DNA from: Zoogloea oryzae
Lineage (GTDB): Bacteria > Pseudomonadota > Gammaproteobacteria > Burkholderiales > Rhodocyclaceae
Direction: 5' to 3'
Assembly (NCBI RefSeq): GCF_030161255.1
Contig: NZ_BSPX01000008.1
Span: forward strand, 20,586 to 84,585
Length of the DNA stretch: 64,000 bases
In this document: positions 9,611-17,926 of the stretch, one piece after another
Numbering within the stretch: position 1 is the first letter of the stretch
Layout: every line of letters starts with the position of its first letter
The notes under the pieces: model-generated
What the model saw: only the letters and a program-made list of their open reading frames with translations
What the model was told of the DNA's origin: nothing
Databases searched by the model: none
Program-made: the position numbers and the translations under genes

Positions 9611-9648
9611 CAGGCGGATGTGATACCCGTCGCATCCGCCTGTTCTTT
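9611..9648 (+). terminator. Rho-independent terminator candidate
   Basis: CAGGCGGATG (9611-9620) pairs perfectly with CATCCGCCTG (9633-9642). Four further pairs, including wobbles, close an ACCC loop. The stem is followed by TTCTTT. It would end the transcript of the host-attachment-family gene. Confidence 0.6.
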
Positions 9649-9743
9649 GCCCCAAACCCACCCGTGATCCGTGAGGAAGTGCCGCAGTCATTGTCTGCCG
9701 CACACCTATTCTCGCCGCCATCCCATCCAGTTTGGTGTGCATC

Positions 9744-10574
9744 ATGAGAAAGAACCTCCTCGCCGGCCTCGCCGTCACCTGTGCCCTCGCCGCCCCGTTT
9801 TCCGCTTCCGCCGCCAGCGTGACGATCGACGGCAACTTCACCGACTGGGGCATCACCAACAACGGCACCACCGCCGGCTGGACGCCCAAGACCGGCATCA
9901 ACTACGCCGTCGAAGACCAGAGCGACGCCATGAGCGGCTTCCTGAGCCCCGGCTGGGGCGGCCAGGCCTACGACGCCGAAGCCATCTACGTCACCTGGCA
10001 GACCAAGTCCGACGGCAAGACCTACCTCGACGTGGGCGTCGTCACCGGCCACGACCCCAGCACCGCCACCACCGCCAACAGCTACGGCCGCGGCGACATC
10101 GCCATCGATTTTGGCCGGAACGGCAGCTGGGACTTCGGCATCCTCACCGCCAACCGCAGCGCCACCCTGCTGCGCGGCGACGTGGTCGCCACCACCAACG
10201 CCAACTGGTCCACCGGCCTGTGGAGCTCGCCCGGCGTGTTTGCGCCTGAAGCCTCGCCCTACGTGACCAAGGTGGCCAGCGGCACCGACGTGGGCAACGC
10301 CAGCGTCGCGATCTCGAATGCCTTCACCAACATGGGCATCCTGGGTGGCAACCACTGGTTCTATGAAGTGGAGATTCCGGTGGATGCCTTTGGCAGCCAC
10401 TGGCAGGGCATGAACCCGTCGGAAGCGTTCAGCATCCAGTGGACGATGCTGTGCGCCAACGACATCGTGGCCCTCAACGTGGCCGCCTCGACGGTGCCCG
10501 AACCTGCGATTCCTGCCCTGGTGCTGGCCGGCCTCGCCGCAGCCGGCCTCGCCCGGCGCCGCCACAACGCATAA
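9744..10574 (+). CDS. PEP-CTERM sorting domain-containing secreted protein
   Basis: Exported protein of 276 residues with a signal peptide (MRKNLLAGLAVTCALAAPFS, cleavage near ASA-AS) and a textbook PEP-CTERM tail: VPEP, then a hydrophobic helix, then ARRRHNA at the end. This tail is recognised by an exosortase (EpsH/XrtA family) and usually accompanies exopolysaccharide or floc formation. No exosortase gene is in the window. The mature part (IDGNFTDWG..., IDFGRNGSWDFGI) looks like a secreted beta-rich domain and I cannot assign an activity. The ATG at 9744 is preferred over an upstream TTG because it begins the signal peptide. A strong terminator follows. Confidence 0.9.
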   Translation: MRKNLLAGLAVTCALAAPFSASAASVTIDGNFTDWGITNNGTTAGWTPKTGINYAVEDQSDAMSGFLSPGWGGQAYDAEAIYVTWQTKSDGKTYLDVGVVTGHDPSTATTANSYGRGDIAIDFGRNGSWDFGILTANRSATLLRGDVVATTNANWSTGLWSSPGVFAPEASPYVTKVASGTDVGNASVAISNAFTNMGILGGNHWFYEVEIPVDAFGSHWQGMNPSEAFSIQWTMLCANDIVALNVAASTVPEPAIPALVLAGLAAAGLARRRHNA

Positions 10575-10595
10575 AGACAACGCTTGAAGGATTTG

Positions 10596-10620
10596 AAGCC
10601 GGCAGCCGCCGGCTTTTTTT
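10596..10620 (+). terminator. Rho-independent terminator
   Basis: AAGCCGGC (10596-10603) and GCCGGCTT (10608-10615) form a perfect 8-bp stem with loop AGCC, ending in a run of seven T. It follows the PEP-CTERM gene by 21 bp. The T run overlaps the last bases of the converging thpR gene. Confidence 0.85.
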
Positions 10621-11146
10621 ACGCCAGCGGCCAGGCGGCCAGCTGCACGTAGGCCGGGCCCGCGGGCGACAGGGTCGACGCCACCAGCGCAAAACCGGCC
10701 ACCGGCCAGTCGATGGGCGTGAAGTCCGGCAGGGCAGACGGACGGGCCTTGCGCAGCAGGGTGAGATGGGGAACGAAGGCCGCCTCGCCCGCGTGGGCAA
10801 AGCCGGCACCGGCCAGCGCCTCGCGCACGTCGGCCACCAGCCGCAGGAGCTGCGGCGGGGTGCTGGAACAACCGCCCCACACAATGTGGTTGTGGGGCCA
10901 GTAGCCGAGTCGGTCGATCCGGAGCGAAAAAGCCTCGCCCCGCACCGCTGTCATCGCCGCGCACAGCGCCGGCAGGCGGCCCTCGGCCACGTCGCCGAGG
11001 AAAGCCAGAGTCAGGTGCAGGGTGTCCCGGCGCATCTGCCGCCCGCCGCAGGACTGATGGGCCGCGGTGGCAAGGCCGGACAGGCGTGTCGCCACGTCAT
11101 CCCCCGGCCACAGGGCCAGGAAGACGCGGCGGGTGGATTCAGCCAT
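10619..11146 (-). CDS. thpR: RNA 2',3'-cyclic phosphodiesterase (LigT/ThpR)
   Basis: 2H phosphoesterase of 175 residues that opens 2',3'-cyclic phosphate RNA ends; the family was first known as an archaeal-type 2'-5' RNA ligase. The two HxTx catalytic motifs are present: HLTL at residues 44-47 and PHLTL at 126-130. Start RRVFLALWP is typical. It overlaps the ispF 3' end by 8 bp, so it is the third gene of ispD-ispF-thpR. The physiological RNA substrate is unknown. Confidence 0.93.
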   Translation of the reverse strand: MAESTRRVFLALWPGDDVATRLSGLATAAHQSCGGRQMRRDTLHLTLAFLGDVAEGRLPALCAAMTAVRGEAFSLRIDRLGYWPHNHIVWGGCSSTPPQLLRLVADVREALAGAGFAHAGEAAFVPHLTLLRKARPSALPDFTPIDWPVAGFALVASTLSPAGPAYVQLAAWPLA

Positions 11147-11630
11147 CCACCCGAGCGAGCAGCGCCACCGCCTGGGCCGCGATGCCCTCGCCCCGGCCGG
11201 TGAAGCCGAGCTTCTCGGTGGTCTTGCCCTTCACGTTGATCGCCGCCGGATCGACGCCCAGATCAGCGGCGATGTTGGCGATCATCGCCGGCACATGGGG
11301 CAGGATCTTCGGCGCCCGGGCGATCACGGTGGCGTCCACATTCACCGTCTGCCAGCCGGCTGCGCGGGCCGCGGCTGCCGCCTCGCGCAGCAGCACGCGG
11401 GAATCGGCACCCTCGAAGCGCGGGTCGGTGTCGGGGAAATGCCGGCCGATGTCGCCAAGGCCAGCCGCGCCGAGGATGGCGTCGGTGATGGTGTGCAGCA
11501 GCACGTCGGCGTCGGAATGGCCGAGCAGGCCGCGGGCGTAGGGAATCGTCACGCCGCCGATGATCAGCGGACGGCCGGGAACCAGGGCATGGACATCAAA
11601 GCCCTGCCCGATGCGGAACGGAACATTCAT
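11139..11630 (-). CDS. ispF: 2-C-methyl-D-erythritol 2,4-cyclodiphosphate synthase
   Basis: MEP-pathway enzyme converting CDP-ME 2-phosphate to MEcPP, 163 residues, the normal length. N-terminal RIGQGFDVHAL supplies the DxH metal ligands (Asp12, His14). GHSDADVLLH (His38, His46), GDIGRHFPDTD, and the C-terminal KGKTTEKLGFTGRGEGIA are all intact. The ATG at 11630 overlaps the ispD stop as ATGA and matches the family N-terminus; a longer in-frame start upstream lies inside ispD and is rejected. Confidence 0.98.
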   Translation of the reverse strand: MNVPFRIGQGFDVHALVPGRPLIIGGVTIPYARGLLGHSDADVLLHTITDAILGAAGLGDIGRHFPDTDPRFEGADSRVLLREAAAAARAAGWQTVNVDATVIARAPKILPHVPAMIANIAADLGVDPAAINVKGKTTEKLGFTGRGEGIAAQAVALLARVDG

Positions 11631-12334
11631 TCTTTGCCCTCGCGGTGCTGGAGGATCCACTCGGCCAGGTGCAGGTCGAGGGGATAGGTGACTTTGAGAT
11701 TGGTCGGATCGCCCCGCACGAGGCGCGGACGCAGGCCCATGGCCTCGATGGCGCTGGCCTCATCGGTCACGTGGCGGGCGCTCTCCAGGGCGCGCTTGAG
11801 CATCACGTAGCGGAACATCTGGGGCGTCTGGGCCTGCCACAGGCCGTCCCGCGCAACGGTGTCGGCGATGCGGTGGGTGCTGTCCTCGCGCTTCAGGGTG
11901 TCGGCCACCGGCACCGCCAGAATGCCGCCCACCTCGTCGTGGATGAGCTCATGCACCAGGGTTTCGATGTGCCAGGGCGCGAGGCACGGGCGGGCGGCGT
12001 CGTGCACCAGGATCCAATCGGATTCAGCGGTGTGCTCGGCGATCGCCCGCAGGCCGTTGAGCACGCTCTCGGCCCGCGACACCCCGCCGCAGAACAGCGG
12101 CACCAGGCGATCGCCGAACGGACGCCAGTCGTGGCGGTCCCATTCCTGGTCGCCCACCGACAGCACCACATAGACCCGGTCGATCACCGGCGAGGCGCAC
12201 AGCACGCCGAGGGTGTGACGGATCAGGGGTTCGCCGAGCAGGGGCAGATACTGTTTGGGGTGTTCGCTCTTCATCCGGCTGCCGCTTCCGGCGGCGGGCA
12301 CGATGGCGAAGCAACGGCTGGTGTGGGTTCGCAT
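11627..12334 (-). CDS. ispD: 2-C-methyl-D-erythritol 4-phosphate cytidylyltransferase
   Basis: MEP-pathway nucleotidyltransferase (CTP + MEP to CDP-ME), 235 residues. The CTP-binding loop AIVPAAGSGSRM with KQYLPL is at the N-terminus. LVHDAARPC, VPVADTLK, LWQAQTPQ and VTDEASAIEAMG are the other conserved stretches. It is first in the ispD-ispF-thpR run, overlapping ispF by 4 bp, and divergent from the MgtC/DUF4010 gene with 143 bp between them. Confidence 0.98.
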   Translation of the reverse strand: MRTHTSRCFAIVPAAGSGSRMKSEHPKQYLPLLGEPLIRHTLGVLCASPVIDRVYVVLSVGDQEWDRHDWRPFGDRLVPLFCGGVSRAESVLNGLRAIAEHTAESDWILVHDAARPCLAPWHIETLVHELIHDEVGGILAVPVADTLKREDSTHRIADTVARDGLWQAQTPQMFRYVMLKRALESARHVTDEASAIEAMGLRPRLVRGDPTNLKVTYPLDLHLAEWILQHREGKE

Positions 12335-12477
12335 CGGCGCATTTTAACCTCAACTGCCGCCCCGGCCGCCCGGCCGGGCCCGCCACCGTGCCGGAAAACC
12401 GCATCAGGGCTTGATTCCGGGCTTCAGCTCGGGCCGTTCCTGCCGCAAAATGAACCATCGCCCCCGCCGAGATCGCC

Positions 12478-13749
12478 ATGCTGTTCTCCCTGCCGTTTGA
12501 ACCGCGCCAGCTCGAAGCCCTCGCCCTCGCCACCGCCATCGGCCTGTTGATGGGTCTCGAGCGCGAACGCCGGCCCGCAGCCCGGGCGGGCGTGCGCACC
12601 TTCGGCCTCACCGGCCTGCTCGGCGCCCTGTCGGCGCTGCTGGCCGAACTGCTGACCACGCCTGCCTTCATCGTCGCCGGCTTCGTGCTGGTGGCGGTGA
12701 TGATCATTTCGGCCAACCTCCGCCAGGCCGAGCCCGACGACGATCCCGGCACCACCTCGGTGATCGCCCTGCTGGTGTGCTACAGCCTCGGCGCGATGGT
12801 GTGGCTGGGCCACGGGCGGCTGGCGGTGATGGCCGCGGTGGGCTCGACGATGCTGCTCTATTACAAATCGGAGCTGCGCGGCGTCGCGGCCCGGCTCACC
12901 GCCCAGGACTGGCGCTCGATCCTGCAGTTTTCGGTGCTGTCGCTGATCGTGCTGCCCATCCTGCCCAACCAGGGTTTCGGCCCCTACGAGGCGATCAACC
13001 CGCATCAGGTGTGGCTGATGGTGGTGCTGATCGCCGGGGTCAGCCTGGCCGGCTATGCGGCGCTGCGCTTCGTGGGCGCCCGCTACGGCGCGCCGCTGCT
13101 GGGGCTGCTGGGCGGGCTGGTGTCGAGCACCGCCACCACGATGGTGTTCGCCCGCCACGCCCGGGAAAACCCGGCGATGGCACCCACCGCCACGCTCGTC
13201 ATCCTCCTCGCCAACCTCATCATGGTGGTGCGCATCATCGGCATCGCCTGGGCCTTGTCCCAGTCGGTGGTGCCGCTGCTCGCCGTGGGGTGCAGCATGG
13301 CGGTTCTGATCGGCGGGGTGGTGATCGCCTTCAACTGGCGTCAGCTGGCGGGCCAGAGCGCCCTGCCGGTGCCGGAAACCCGCAACCCGACAGAACTCCG
13401 CGCCGCCCTCGGTTTCGGGCTGCTCTACGCCGGCGTGCTGCTGTGCGCAGCCTGGCTGTCGGACATCGCCGGGCGCGGCGGTCTTTACCTGCTGGCCTTC
13501 GTCTCCGGGCTCACCGACGTGGACGCCATCACCCTGTCCACCCTGCGCCTGCTGAGCGTGGGCAAGCTCGACGCCGCGCCTGCCGCCGTGGCGATCCTGC
13601 TGGCGATGCTGGCCAATCTGGCGTTCAAGTCGACCCTCGCCTTCACCCTTGGCGGCAGCATCCTCGGCCGGCGCGTCGTCGGCGGAATGCTGGCCGTGGG
13701 CGCTGGAATCGCCAGCGGCATCGCATGGTTGGCACACACCTCCCTATAA
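12478..13749 (+). CDS. MgtC/SapB-DUF4010 family membrane protein
   Basis: Polytopic inner-membrane protein of 423 residues. The N-terminal third (~10-140) is MgtC/SapB-like, with the signature AIGLLMGLERERR followed by VRTFGLTGLLGAL. The rest is a DUF4010-type domain of about eight hydrophobic segments including GGLVSSTATTMVFARHA and FVSGLTDVDAITLS. MgtC proteins affect Mg2+ homeostasis and ATP synthase in pathogens, but that does not transfer safely to this long form. It lies 43 bp upstream of amrB in the same direction. Confidence 0.85.
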   Translation: MLFSLPFEPRQLEALALATAIGLLMGLERERRPAARAGVRTFGLTGLLGALSALLAELLTTPAFIVAGFVLVAVMIISANLRQAEPDDDPGTTSVIALLVCYSLGAMVWLGHGRLAVMAAVGSTMLLYYKSELRGVAARLTAQDWRSILQFSVLSLIVLPILPNQGFGPYEAINPHQVWLMVVLIAGVSLAGYAALRFVGARYGAPLLGLLGGLVSSTATTMVFARHARENPAMAPTATLVILLANLIMVVRIIGIAWALSQSVVPLLAVGCSMAVLIGGVVIAFNWRQLAGQSALPVPETRNPTELRAALGFGLLYAGVLLCAAWLSDIAGRGGLYLLAFVSGLTDVDAITLSTLRLLSVGKLDAAPAAVAILLAMLANLAFKSTLAFTLGGSILGRRVVGGMLAVGAGIASGIAWLAHTSL

Positions 13750-13792
13750 TGGGATCAAGGTTCGCCCAAAGCATTCAAGGCAAGAGGAAATC

Positions 13793-14611
13793 ATGGCTCA
13801 AGCGTCACAGCGTCTGCCCGCCGTCGCCGGACTGTTCTACCCGGCCGACCCCCACAGTCTCCACGCCCAGATATCGGGCTACCTGGCTGGCGCGATGCCC
13901 GCCGAGGTCGTGCACTCGCCCAAGGCCATCATCGTGCCCCACGCGGGCTACATCTACTCCGGCGCGGTGGCCGCCAGCGCCTACGCCGAGCTCGTCCTGC
14001 GCCGCGACGTGATCCGCCGGGTGCTGATCCTCTGCCCGACCCACCGGGTCGCGGTGCGCGGGATGGCCGTCCCCGCCGCCCAATCCTTCGTCACGCCCCT
14101 GGGCGCCGTCGCCATCGACCGCGCCGCCTGGCTTGCCGCCCGCGAGCTGCCCGGCGTGCTGGTGGACGACCGCCCCCACGCCGAAGAGCACGCCATCGAA
14201 GTCCAGCTGCCCTTCCTGCAATCCACCCTCGATCACTTCGAGATCCTGCCCATCGCCGTCGGCCAGGTCGATCCCAAGCTCGTCGCCCAGCTGCTCGAAA
14301 CTCTGTGGGGCGGCCCCGAGACGCTGATCGTCATCAGCTCCGATCTGTCCCATTACCACCCCTACCGCCAGGCCCAGTGGCGCGACAAGGCCACCATCGC
14401 GATGATCGCCCAGCTCGACCCGCATCTGGACGGCGAGCAGGCCTGTGGCGCCGGCGCCATCAACGGGTTGCTGATCGCGGCCCAGCGCCATCATCTCGCG
14501 CCCCACCTGCTTGATCTGCGCAACTCCGGCGACACCGCCGGCGACCGCGACCGGGTGGTCGGCTACGCCTCCCTTGCCTTTGCCGAAGACCGCAACCATG
14601 CCCAGCACTAA
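13793..14611 (+). CDS. amrB: AmmeMemoRadiSam system protein B (MEMO1 family)
   Basis: MEMO1-family protein of 272 residues, related in fold to extradiol dioxygenases. Visible metal-pocket-type residues are IIVPHAGYIYSG, EEHAIEVQLPF and ISSDLSHYHPY; the C-terminus has the conserved CGAGAINGLL and VVGYAS. AAGAGGAAA 5-11 bases before the ATG at 13793 is a good ribosome site and decides this start over an open upstream extension inside the previous gene. It overlaps amrA by 14 bp. The three genes amrB-amrA-amrS are defined by co-occurrence; the reaction of the system is not established. Confidence 0.95.
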   Translation: MAQASQRLPAVAGLFYPADPHSLHAQISGYLAGAMPAEVVHSPKAIIVPHAGYIYSGAVAASAYAELVLRRDVIRRVLILCPTHRVAVRGMAVPAAQSFVTPLGAVAIDRAAWLAARELPGVLVDDRPHAEEHAIEVQLPFLQSTLDHFEILPIAVGQVDPKLVAQLLETLWGGPETLIVISSDLSHYHPYRQAQWRDKATIAMIAQLDPHLDGEQACGAGAINGLLIAAQRHHLAPHLLDLRNSGDTAGDRDRVVGYASLAFAEDRNHAQH

Positions 14612-15167
14612 CACCCCCCTCGGCCGCGTCCTCCTCAGCCAGGCCCGCAAGGCCATCGCCGACGCACTCGACCTGCCCGCCCCGGCGACCTTCGACGACC
14701 CGCAGCTGGCCGAGCGCGGTGCCACCTTCGTCACCCTCACCATCGATGGCGAGCTGCGCGGCTGCATCGGCAGCCTCAACGCCCACCGGGCGCTGGGCAT
14801 TGATGTGGTCGAAAACGCTCGCGCCGCAGCCTTCTCCGACCCGCGCTTCCCGCCCCTGTCGGCCGACGAGTTCGACAAGGTGCGCGTCGAGGTGTCGCTC
14901 CTCAGCGCGCCCGAGTTCCTCGAGTTCCGCGACGAAGCCGACGCCCTCGCCCAGATCCGCCCGGGCATCGACGGCGTGATCTTCTTCAACGGCTGCCAGA
15001 AGGCCACCTTCCTGCCCCAGGTGTGGGACCAGCTGCCCGACAAGGCCAGCTTCATGGGCGCCCTCAAACAGAAGGCGCGGCTGCCGGTGGATTTCTGGGG
15101 GCCCAACGTAATGATCGCCACCTATCAGGTCCAGAAGTGGCGCGAGGCATCGCACAACCCGGAGTGA
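14598..15167 (+). CDS. amrA: AmmeMemoRadiSam system protein A (AMMECR1 family)
   Basis: AMMECR1-domain protein of 189 residues. The family hallmark is LRGCIGSL near residues 53-60, followed by DPRFPPLSADEFDKVRVEVSLLS and the C-terminal FLPQVWDQLPDK. The start ATG (14598) lies inside the end of amrB, implying coupled translation, and the stop is 4 bp before amrS. The role is unknown; linkage to a radical SAM enzyme and a MEMO protein suggests a shared modification pathway. Confidence 0.95.
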   Translation: MPSTNTPLGRVLLSQARKAIADALDLPAPATFDDPQLAERGATFVTLTIDGELRGCIGSLNAHRALGIDVVENARAAAFSDPRFPPLSADEFDKVRVEVSLLSAPEFLEFRDEADALAQIRPGIDGVIFFNGCQKATFLPQVWDQLPDKASFMGALKQKARLPVDFWGPNVMIATYQVQKWREASHNPE

Positions 15168-15171
15168 CGCC

Positions 15172-16251
15172 ATGACCGACCATCCCGCCCGCTACTGGCA
15201 TCCGCTGCCCGACGGCCGCCTCCAGTGCGACCTGTGCCCGCGGGATTGCCGGCTCCACGAAGGCCAGCGCGGCGCCTGCTTCGTGCGCCAGATGGTCGGC
15301 GGCACGATGGTGCTCACCACCTACGGGCGCAGCTCCGGCTTCTGCATCGACCCCATCGAGAAGAAGCCCCTCAACCACTTCTACCCGGGCAGCAGCGTGC
15401 TGTCCTTCGGCGCCGCCGGCTGCAACCTGGCCTGCAAGTTCTGCCAGAACTGGGACATCTCCAAGAGCCGCGACATGGACCGGCTGATGGATTCCGCCGG
15501 CCCCGCCGACATCGCCGCGGCAGCCGCCCGCCACCACTGCCGCAGCGTCGCCTACACCTACAACGACCCGGTGATCTTCGCCGAGTACGCCATCGACACC
15601 GCCCTCGCCTGCCGTGCGCAGGGCATCGCCAACGTGGCGGTCACCGCCGGCTACATCCACCCGGACGCCCGGCGCGACTTCTTTGCGGTGATGGACGCCG
15701 CCAACGTCGATCTCAAGGCCTTCACCGACGACTTCTACGTCCACCAGTGCGGCGCGCACCTCACGCCGGTGCTCGACACCCTCGCCTGGCTCCACCACGA
15801 CACCGACGTGTGGGTCGAGATCACCACCCTCCTGATCCCCGGCCTCAACGATTCCGACGCCGAGATCACCCAGCTCAGCCAGTGGATCGCCACCGAACTG
15901 GGCCCGGACGTGCCGCTGCACTTCACCGCCTTCCACCCGGACTACAAGCTCGACCAGATCCCCGCCACGCCGCCCGCCACGCTCACCCGCGCCCGGCGCA
16001 TCGCCCGGGACGCCGGCCTGCATCATGTTTACACCGGCAACGTGCATGACCCCGACGGCAGCTCCACCTACTGCCCCGGCTGCGGCCAGGTGGTCATCGA
16101 GCGCGACTGGTACGCCATCGGCACCTACCGGCTCGACGCCCACGGCGCGTGCACCGGCTGCGGCACCCCGATTGCCGGGCGCTTTGCCGACTTCCGCGGC
16201 GCTTTCGGGCCGCGCCGTGTACCAGTGCACATCCACGCCCAGAACGGGTGA
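15172..16251 (+). CDS. amrS: AmmeMemoRadiSam system radical SAM enzyme
   Basis: Radical S-adenosylmethionine protein of 359 residues. The 4Fe-4S motif is CNLACKFC (Cys84, Cys88, Cys91). An N-terminal CDLCPRDC (Cys19, 22, 26) and a C-terminal pair of CxxC knuckles (YCPGCG near 299-303 and CTGCG near 327-331) look like extra metal sites. The TIM-barrel core has TYNDPVIFAEYAID and NVDLKAF. It resembles pyruvate-formate-lyase activases in sequence but has no lyase partner here. Third gene of amrB-amrA-amrS. Confidence 0.95.
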   Translation: MTDHPARYWHPLPDGRLQCDLCPRDCRLHEGQRGACFVRQMVGGTMVLTTYGRSSGFCIDPIEKKPLNHFYPGSSVLSFGAAGCNLACKFCQNWDISKSRDMDRLMDSAGPADIAAAAARHHCRSVAYTYNDPVIFAEYAIDTALACRAQGIANVAVTAGYIHPDARRDFFAVMDAANVDLKAFTDDFYVHQCGAHLTPVLDTLAWLHHDTDVWVEITTLLIPGLNDSDAEITQLSQWIATELGPDVPLHFTAFHPDYKLDQIPATPPATLTRARRIARDAGLHHVYTGNVHDPDGSSTYCPGCGQVVIERDWYAIGTYRLDAHGACTGCGTPIAGRFADFRGAFGPRRVPVHIHAQNG

Positions 16252-16297
16252 CGCATTACCTTGTCCACCGGCAAGGGCCCATGCGATCGTCCCGCCC

Positions 16298-16969
16298 ATG
16301 ATGAAACTGCGCCACACCGAACTCAGCATCCCCGCCGGCCCTGTCTGGCTGGAAGCGCTCCAGGCCCACGCGCCGGACAGCGCCGGGCTGATCGTCATCG
16401 CCCAAACCGCCGTGGGCAACCACCGGGAATCCCGCGAAGCCCACTTCGCCCAGCGCCTGCAGGACGCCGGCTTCTCGACGCTGATCTTCGACCTGCTCAC
16501 CCGCTACGAAGAAAGTCGCGACCCGGACACCCGCTACAACACGCCGCTCCTCGGCCAGCGCATCAACGCCCTGTTTGAATGGCTGCGCCACCAGCCGCCG
16601 CTTGTCGAACTGCCCATCGGCCTCACGGCCAGCGGCACCGGCAGCGCTGCCGCCATCCGCGCCATCGCCCGCGAGCCCGAGATGATCGGCGCCTTCGTGT
16701 GCCGCGGCGGACGACCGGGCCTCGCCGGCATCACGCCGCTACGCCAGGTCGCCTGCCCGACCCTGATGATCGTCGGCAGCCACGACGAGAACCTGCCCAA
16801 CGTGCGCCAAGCCTTCGACCTGATCGGCGGCCGCAAGACGTGGCGCTCTATTGCCGGCACCGACGAATTCTTCCGCGAACCCGGCGCCCTCGACGCCGCC
16901 GCCACCCTGGCCATCGAGTGGTTCCGCGCCCATCTCGAACGCAAGCCGGCCCAGCAGGGCGCAGCCTGA
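16298..16969 (+). CDS. Alpha/beta-hydrolase (dienelactone-hydrolase-like), possibly inactive
   Basis: Protein of 223 residues resembling the alpha/beta-hydrolases often fused to or paired with phosphoribosyltransferases. The fold is recognisable: IVIAQTAVGNHRESREAHFAQRLQDAGF, FDLLTRYEE, GLTASGTGSAA (nucleophile-elbow position) and LMIVGSHDENL (acid). In relatives the catalytic His lies in a GATHLFEEPG-type loop. The matching loop here reads GTDEFFREPG, with Glu where His is expected. It may therefore be non-catalytic or use another residue. Two adjacent ATGs (16298, 16301) are possible starts. It follows amrS by 46 bp. Confidence 0.75.
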   Translation: MMKLRHTELSIPAGPVWLEALQAHAPDSAGLIVIAQTAVGNHRESREAHFAQRLQDAGFSTLIFDLLTRYEESRDPDTRYNTPLLGQRINALFEWLRHQPPLVELPIGLTASGTGSAAAIRAIAREPEMIGAFVCRGGRPGLAGITPLRQVACPTLMIVGSHDENLPNVRQAFDLIGGRKTWRSIAGTDEFFREPGALDAAATLAIEWFRAHLERKPAQQGAA

Positions 16970-17000
16970 AGCTGCCGAACGCGTTGCTTTTAAAACCAAT

Positions 17001-17020
17001 TTTGTTTTATTCGAAACAAA
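17001..17020. repeat. AT-rich inverted repeat between convergent genes
   Basis: TTTGTTT (17001-17007) and AAACAAA (17014-17020) are a perfect 7-bp inverted repeat with a 6-base loop, in an AT-rich 55-bp gap between two convergent genes. It could serve as a weak bidirectional terminator, but the stem lacks G/C. Confidence 0.3.
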
Positions 17021-17024
17021 CGAT

Positions 17025-17450
17025 TTAAAGGCTGCGGCTCATCGTCCGGTGGGGCAAGCCGGCTTCTTCGTATTCCTCGCCTTCCGGCACAAAGCCGAAG
17101 CGCGCGTAAAAGCCCAGCGCGTGGGTCTGGGCATTGAGCACCACCCGCGCCATGCCACGACGCTTCGCCTCGTCGATCAGCGCCTGCAGCAGCAGCGCGC
17201 CGACACCCCGACCGCGCCAGCCGGCCAGCACCGCCATCCGCCCGATGTGGCCGTCGGGCAAGAGCCGGCCGGTGCCGATGGCTTCATCGCCCGCCAGCGC
17301 CAAGGCGTGGCACGACAGCGGATCGAACTCATCGAGCTCCAGCTCGACCGGCACCTTCTGCTCATCCACGAAAACCGTGAAGCGGATCGGCGAAGCCTGA
17401 GCCGACAGCTCGTCCCAGCTACCCAACCGGACCGTCAACGCCGCGCTCAC
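17025..17450 (-). CDS. GNAT family N-acetyltransferase (YjcF-like)
   Basis: Acetyl-CoA-dependent N-acetyltransferase of 141 residues. N-terminal FTVFVDEQKVPVELELDE is typical of the YjcF/ElaA-like branch, GRMAVLAGWRGRGVGALLL is the acetyl-CoA-binding motif A, and LNAQTHALGFYARFGFV is motif B. The GTG at 17450 overlaps the L,D-transpeptidase stop as GTGA and starts the family-like sequence. Substrate unknown. Confidence 0.88.
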   Translation of the reverse strand: MSAALTVRLGSWDELSAQASPIRFTVFVDEQKVPVELELDEFDPLSCHALALAGDEAIGTGRLLPDGHIGRMAVLAGWRGRGVGALLLQALIDEAKRRGMARVVLNAQTHALGFYARFGFVPEGEEYEEAGLPHRTMSRSL

Positions 17451-17926
17451 GCCAGGATCTCCACCGGCGTGCCGGCCGGCACCAGATCGAACAGCTCGGC
17501 CACCTCGCGGTTGCGCATCCGCACGCAACCGATCGAAAGCGGCACGCCCATCGGCTCGGTGTCCGGCGTGCCGTGGATGTAAATGTAGCGGCGCATGGTG
17601 TCCACGTCGCCGAGGCGATTGACGCCCGGCTCCTTGCCCGACAGCCACAGGATGCGGGTGAGGATCCAGTCCCGCTCGGGCATCTGCGCACCCACCTCGG
17701 GCGTCCAGACTTCGCCGGTCGGGCGCCGGCCGCGGAAGGCCGCACCGATGGGCTGGCCGGCACCGATCTTCGCACGCACCACATGCCGCCCGCGGGGCGT
17801 GCGGTGGCTGCCAGTTTGCTCGCCCGGGCCATTTTTTGCGGTGGAGACCAGATAGCGGCGGATGCACGCGCCATCGTCGCCGATGAGTTCGAGGGTCTGG
17901 GTGGGGATGTGGATTCGGATCAGCAC
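17447..17926 (-). CDS. L,D-transpeptidase (YkuD domain)
   Basis: YkuD-fold protein of 159 residues. The catalytic signature is complete: HG at 118-119 and SIGCVRM with Cys134 as nucleophile. These enzymes usually make 3-3 peptidoglycan cross-links or anchor lipoproteins in the periplasm. No signal peptide is visible; the protein begins directly with the YkuD strand (MLIRIHIPTQTLEL), so export or a longer start cannot be confirmed. It overlaps tadA upstream by 7 bp and the GNAT gene downstream by 4 bp. Confidence 0.88.
   Translation of the reverse strand: MLIRIHIPTQTLELIGDDGACIRRYLVSTAKNGPGEQTGSHRTPRGRHVVRAKIGAGQPIGAAFRGRRPTGEVWTPEVGAQMPERDWILTRILWLSGKEPGVNRLGDVDTMRRYIYIHGTPDTEPMGVPLSIGCVRMRNREVAELFDLVPAGTPVEILA

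Noticed and set aside
12335..12477. Possible small RNA or gene between ispD and the MgtC/DUF4010 gene
   Set aside because: Only GC-rich sequence with a C/G-rich inverted stretch; no promoter-terminator pair seen.
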